From NCBI RefSeq assembly GCF_021018805.1, contig NC_086247.1:135635602-135699601 (forward strand): a DNA stretch of 64,000 bases, given 5' to 3'. This DNA comes from Prinia subflava. Its lineage: Eukaryota; Chordata; Aves; Passeriformes; Cisticolidae. A program made the translations under genes and the position numbers. Shown one piece after another: positions 60,542 to 64,000 of this stretch; the stretch's first letter is position 1, and each line of letters starts with the position of its first letter. The notes below the pieces were generated by a model. The model ran no database searches. It was given only the letters and a program-made list of their open reading frames with translations, and was not told the origin of the DNA.

Positions 60542-60610
60542 AAACAAACAAACAAAACCAAAAAACCTATCTCTCATCCAAAAAAAAAAAAAACAAAACA
60601 CCCCAAACCA
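60542..60610 (+). repeat. (CAAA)n / A-rich low complexity
   Basis: A/C-only sequence includes CAAA repeats and an A14 run at 60580-60593. Confidence 0.8.
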
Positions 60611-61789
60611 CAATTAAACTCTGGGAGTTTAAGCCTATTACAAACCAAAATGCAAATATGTCCATAAACATATAATGCCAATTCAATAGATCCCATACAT
60701 TTTTGGGAAAACAAAACCAATTGCCATCTGGTCAGAAACAACAACTAAAATATTACTTACAAGTACACTTCACAAAAGTAATTACTATTCAGTTGTCTCA
60801 TTCCTAAGATGTGCCTCTCTCTCTCCATATATACCCACATGTACCTTAACCTCAGTAGGAAGCTGTAATGAATAAGAGATTCTCCCACCACCTTCAGCAG
60901 TATTATTTGGTGCTGCCAAGGTATTCCTAGATTTGGAATAAGCCATATCTTAAAGACTGAAGAATCTGTGTCCAAAAAGACAGACAAAAATCAGAGAAGG
61001 AGAATTTAAATATAAATCATGTTAAAAACCAGCTACTTTGAGCAATAAGAGATTTTTTAAATTTGTGACTATATTCAGAAAGTTGCAGATACATGAAAAA
61101 CAGAATCAGTCATCTCACAGAAACTTGAAAATGGAGCACAGGATGTGCTGTACACTCACAAGATGACTGCTATTATTCTACATTCATTCCAACATCTCTG
61201 CCTTTCACTTCTAGCCACTGGCCTTTCTCTGTCTTCCTCCAAACCAAGTAAACCTTTAAGAACAAGTATTTTCTCCCATAAAGGTACATCTCCAAGTATC
61301 AACAGACACCATTTCCAACCCTTCAGTAATTTCTAGATTTTCTTTAAATCTGTTTTACACCTTTTTAAATGTAAATCTCTAAATGACGAAAACCTATTCT
61401 GAGTTGATTTTCCTTCCCCTTTCCTATTCATTATTTATTCCTACTTTAAGAATTCAGAGCCAAGAGGACTTTTTAATACTGACTTTAAAAATGCTCCAGT
61501 TCTTGATTAATAATCTGTAGAGGAAGGCACAGCTAAGCAGTAATTCTTAGATTTTGCAGAACACGAATACCTCAAAATCAACTTTATATTATTTTAATAA
61601 AAATATTTTCTTGTCAATAGAGCTAAAAGTGCTCAAAAACAATGACTTGTTAATGCCTAGTCATTGATATGAAGTAATCTGGTTAAAGCTACATCACCTG
61701 GAAAAAAGGGATGTAAAAGAATGAAAACACTTAGTATTTAGTTGCAAAAATCTTTAGAAATATGGCAGAAAAAGTGAGAACTTTTTATC

Positions 61790-62440
61790 AACTGACTGTG
61801 GGCAGAATTGTGGTAGCCAAGGCAGTCTCTCTGAAAGGAGGTGAGGGGGTGCCCTGTGCTGTGGGACACAGCTGAGCCTGTGAGCTGAGCTGGTGGCACC
61901 TCTGGGAACCTCTGGTGGCACTCTATTTAGGAATGGGCTAAGTGCTGCCCAGCAGTGTGAGGGGAAGTGTGGTGGCACCAAGGTCAGAGGAGAGTAGAGA
62001 CTCCCTGGCAGCCAGTGGAACAGACCATGCTGGAGCAGAGAGCCATGCTGCAGCCTGTGGAGGACCCACACTGGAGCAGGAAAAAGTGTGAGAAGGAAGG
62101 AGTGGCAGTGAGGAACTGCTACAGACTGACCAAATGCTCCTTACTCGAACCCTCTGTGCCACTGGGAGCAGGGAAGAGGGACAAGAACTGGGAAGGGAGT
62201 GAAGTTCACCCTTAGACTTGAAGGGAAGTGGGAGAAAGGTGTTCTAAGTTTTGTCTTGATTTCTCACAATCCAACTCTATTTTACCTGGCAATAAATTAT
62301 TTTCTTCCCAAGTCAAGTCTATTTTGTCTGTGCCATCAATGGATTACTTGATCTCCATATCTTTACCTCAACCCACAAGTTTTTTCATCTTATTTTCTCA
62401 GCCAGTTGTGTTGAGAATAAGGAGTGAAAGAATGGCTGGG
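61790..62440 (+). mobile_element. ERV LTR (songbird type), partial
   Basis: This + strand block resembles an ERV LTR frequent in songbird genomes. A GC-rich part is followed by GGGAGAAAGGTGTTCTAAG, then ACCTGGCAATAAATTATTTT with AATAAA at 62291-62296, then CAAGTCTATTTTGTCTGTG, CTTTACCTCAACCCACAAG and GGAGTGAAAGAATGGCTGGG. No retroviral gene was recognised on either side. The ends are approximate, and the family name needs a repeat-library search. Confidence 0.7.
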
Positions 62441-62559
62441 TAAGGACCTGGCAGCCAGTGTCAGTACACCCACTGAAGAATTATGAAGTACCAAAATAAA
62501 TGGTTTGTATCTAGGAGAAGCTCTGGGGAAAAATCATGTGAATCATTCACCTTTTCCTG

Positions 62560-62760
62560 TAAATTCTGTCCTTACTATTGTTGCTGTTCCATTTCTTATC
62601 TCACTGCTTTTTCCAGCAAATTGTTCCTACCTCAACCCATGATCTTTACTGTGCCTCCAACTCTCCTCTGCAGCCCATCACAGAGAGAGGCAGAGTGATC
62701 AAGCATCATCTCATGGTTTGGAGTGTTTCCCTCAGAATCCTAAACTAGGAAACAGCATTC
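62560..62760 (+). mobile_element. second LTR-end-like fragment
   Basis: CTACCTCAACCCATGATC followed by TTTACTGTGCC, CTCTCCTCTGCAGCCCATC and a GGCAGAGTGATCAAGCA segment repeats the layout of the LTR end seen 260 bases to the left (CCTCAACCCA ... GGAGTGAAAGA). It may be another LTR 3' end or a diverged duplicate. Confidence 0.4.
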
Positions 62761-64000
62761 CAAACCCACAACACTGGTCTGTGATGTCCTCTCCAGCAAC
62801 AGCCTCTTTAAATGATACTAAGAGCCCTTCTTGGTAGTGAAGCTGCTGTGTCCTTAGCACAGTATCTAACTGAGGCACAGTTCACAGCAATACCTGAACT
62901 TGTGTAACAGAAAGAAATACAACTAGATGTCTTAAGGTTCATTTCAGCCCTAAGATACAAGTTCTCATGAAATAGGTTTGAACACCAGAAAAAAATGATA
63001 CTCTAAAATTCTGGTTCTTCGCAAAGACCAGCGTATCTTAAGAACTTTATGAATCTGGTAATATACTTGGGATGGCACTAAATAAAGTGCATGACACTTT
63101 AAATTTATACATAAGTTGGAAACTCATCAGCTGCAAGTGATATAGAACCAGGTTTACTGCTGAAGGGTCACTATAAACTTCCACTGTTATTCAGAGATGA
63201 AAACCATGAAAGACACTACCAGATGGATGAAATAAGGTCCTTCCAGAGACACAGAATCTCACTTGAGAAAACTTCTTTTTAGGCCAGGTTTGTTTTGCTT
63301 AATCACAGTTTTCTGATTATGTTCACACCCCTACAGCCAGTACCCTGAACAGAACAGAGTAACACATCACAGAAGAGGGACATGAGCACTTGGCTTGTTA
63401 TTTCCCAGAAGTTTATTCTGGACATTAGAAAATGCTTTAATGTGATTTTCAGCATGATAAAAGGACCTGGAGGGCTCAGAGGGGATAAGAAAAATCTTAA
63501 TCCATTCTGATAAGGACCTTGTTCCACAGCAAGTTCTCTCTAGCTTTAACACAAAAATGTGTTAACTGATGCATAGCTGTTTGCAATGCATCAGCTGATA
63601 AACTGTTTTCTTTTTAAAGGAAGGAACTAAAGCCAAAGTAGTAAAGCATCTGTCTCTAGCAATACACACCTGAAAAAGGCCACTGCTCTACACTGCATGT
63701 TTTCACAGTTCAGGTTCTAACAGGCTTTGGGTTTAGACTTAATACAAAGCTTTCTTGAACCTACAGCTGTTAACATGACCAAGCACATGCATGGATGTTT
63801 CAAATACCCAACTAGATTGCCATAAAGCAATCTGAGTATTCCTCCTATGAACGAGATAGTTTTTTTAAAAATGAAAAATAACTTGAATTCCAACATATTT
63901 TCATGGCTTTTGAAATGAAATTGTTCCATCATATTTACACAATGTCCAGATAATTCTTTTTCTTTTTGTCATTACAGCAAACCATGAGGGGAGAAAGGTT

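Larger units (their letters stand above)
51348..64000 (-). other. DNAJC1: DNAJC1 intron (partial, runs off the window)
   Basis: The next upstream DNAJC1 exon, expected to encode a segment like EEIEEQMDDWLENR, is not found before the right edge. This stretch holds a CR1 (51680-53470), conserved-looking blocks (53800-54540, 55540-55760), two ancient LINE remnants (57700-58640, 59460-60430), ERV LTR sequence (61790-62760) and A/C-rich low complexity at 60542-60610. Confidence 0.75.

Noticed and set aside
1..64000. CRISPR arrays, bacterial operons, tRNA or rRNA genes
   Set aside because: None seen; the window is vertebrate nuclear DNA with spliced genes.

Overview
This window is vertebrate nuclear DNA, most probably from a bird and likely a songbird (passerine). 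The evidence is the presence of CR1 LINE copies, LTRs of a type common in songbird genomes, compact introns, and two genes read through exon homology. It carries the 3' halves of two neighbouring genes that converge tail to tail: MLLT10 (AF10) on the + strand and DNAJC1 on the - strand. The same pair is adjacent and convergent on human chromosome 10p12, so local synteny is conserved.

Layout: 1-10959 is intron of MLLT10. Nine MLLT10 exons lie between 10960 and 28894, encoding the C-terminal 447 residues, including the octapeptide motif and leucine zipper that recruit the H3K79 methyltransferase DOT1L. Its 3'UTR runs to about 30450 with two good polyadenylation signals. An intergenic gap of about 5.6 kb follows (30450-36050), which contains several coding-like but unassigned stretches. 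DNAJC1 occupies 36050 to the right edge on the - strand. Four exons are present (51347-51228, 38324-38276, 37862-37384, 36270-36202), encoding the last 238 residues with both SANT/Myb domains and the stop. The J domain, signal and transmembrane exons lie beyond 64000.

The introns hold repeats: a 1.8 kb 5'-truncated CR1 (51680-53470, +), CR1 pieces at 24010-24420, 39130-39450 and 47690-48310 (all -), two very old CR1/L3-like LINE remnants at 57700-58640 and 59460-60430 (-), an ERV LTR at about 16100-16565 (-) and another at about 61790-62440 (+). Several intronic blocks have the base texture of conserved non-coding elements (6840-7330, 11230-12260, 14480-14700, 53800-54540, 55540-55760).

Functionally, MLLT10 encodes a nuclear chromatin cofactor and DNAJC1 an ER-membrane Hsp40 co-chaperone. 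Nothing here links them beyond their position. I did not find a clear new biological system. The best unexplained signals are the coding-like blocks at 31.8-33.6 kb and the putative regulatory blocks in the two genes' introns.
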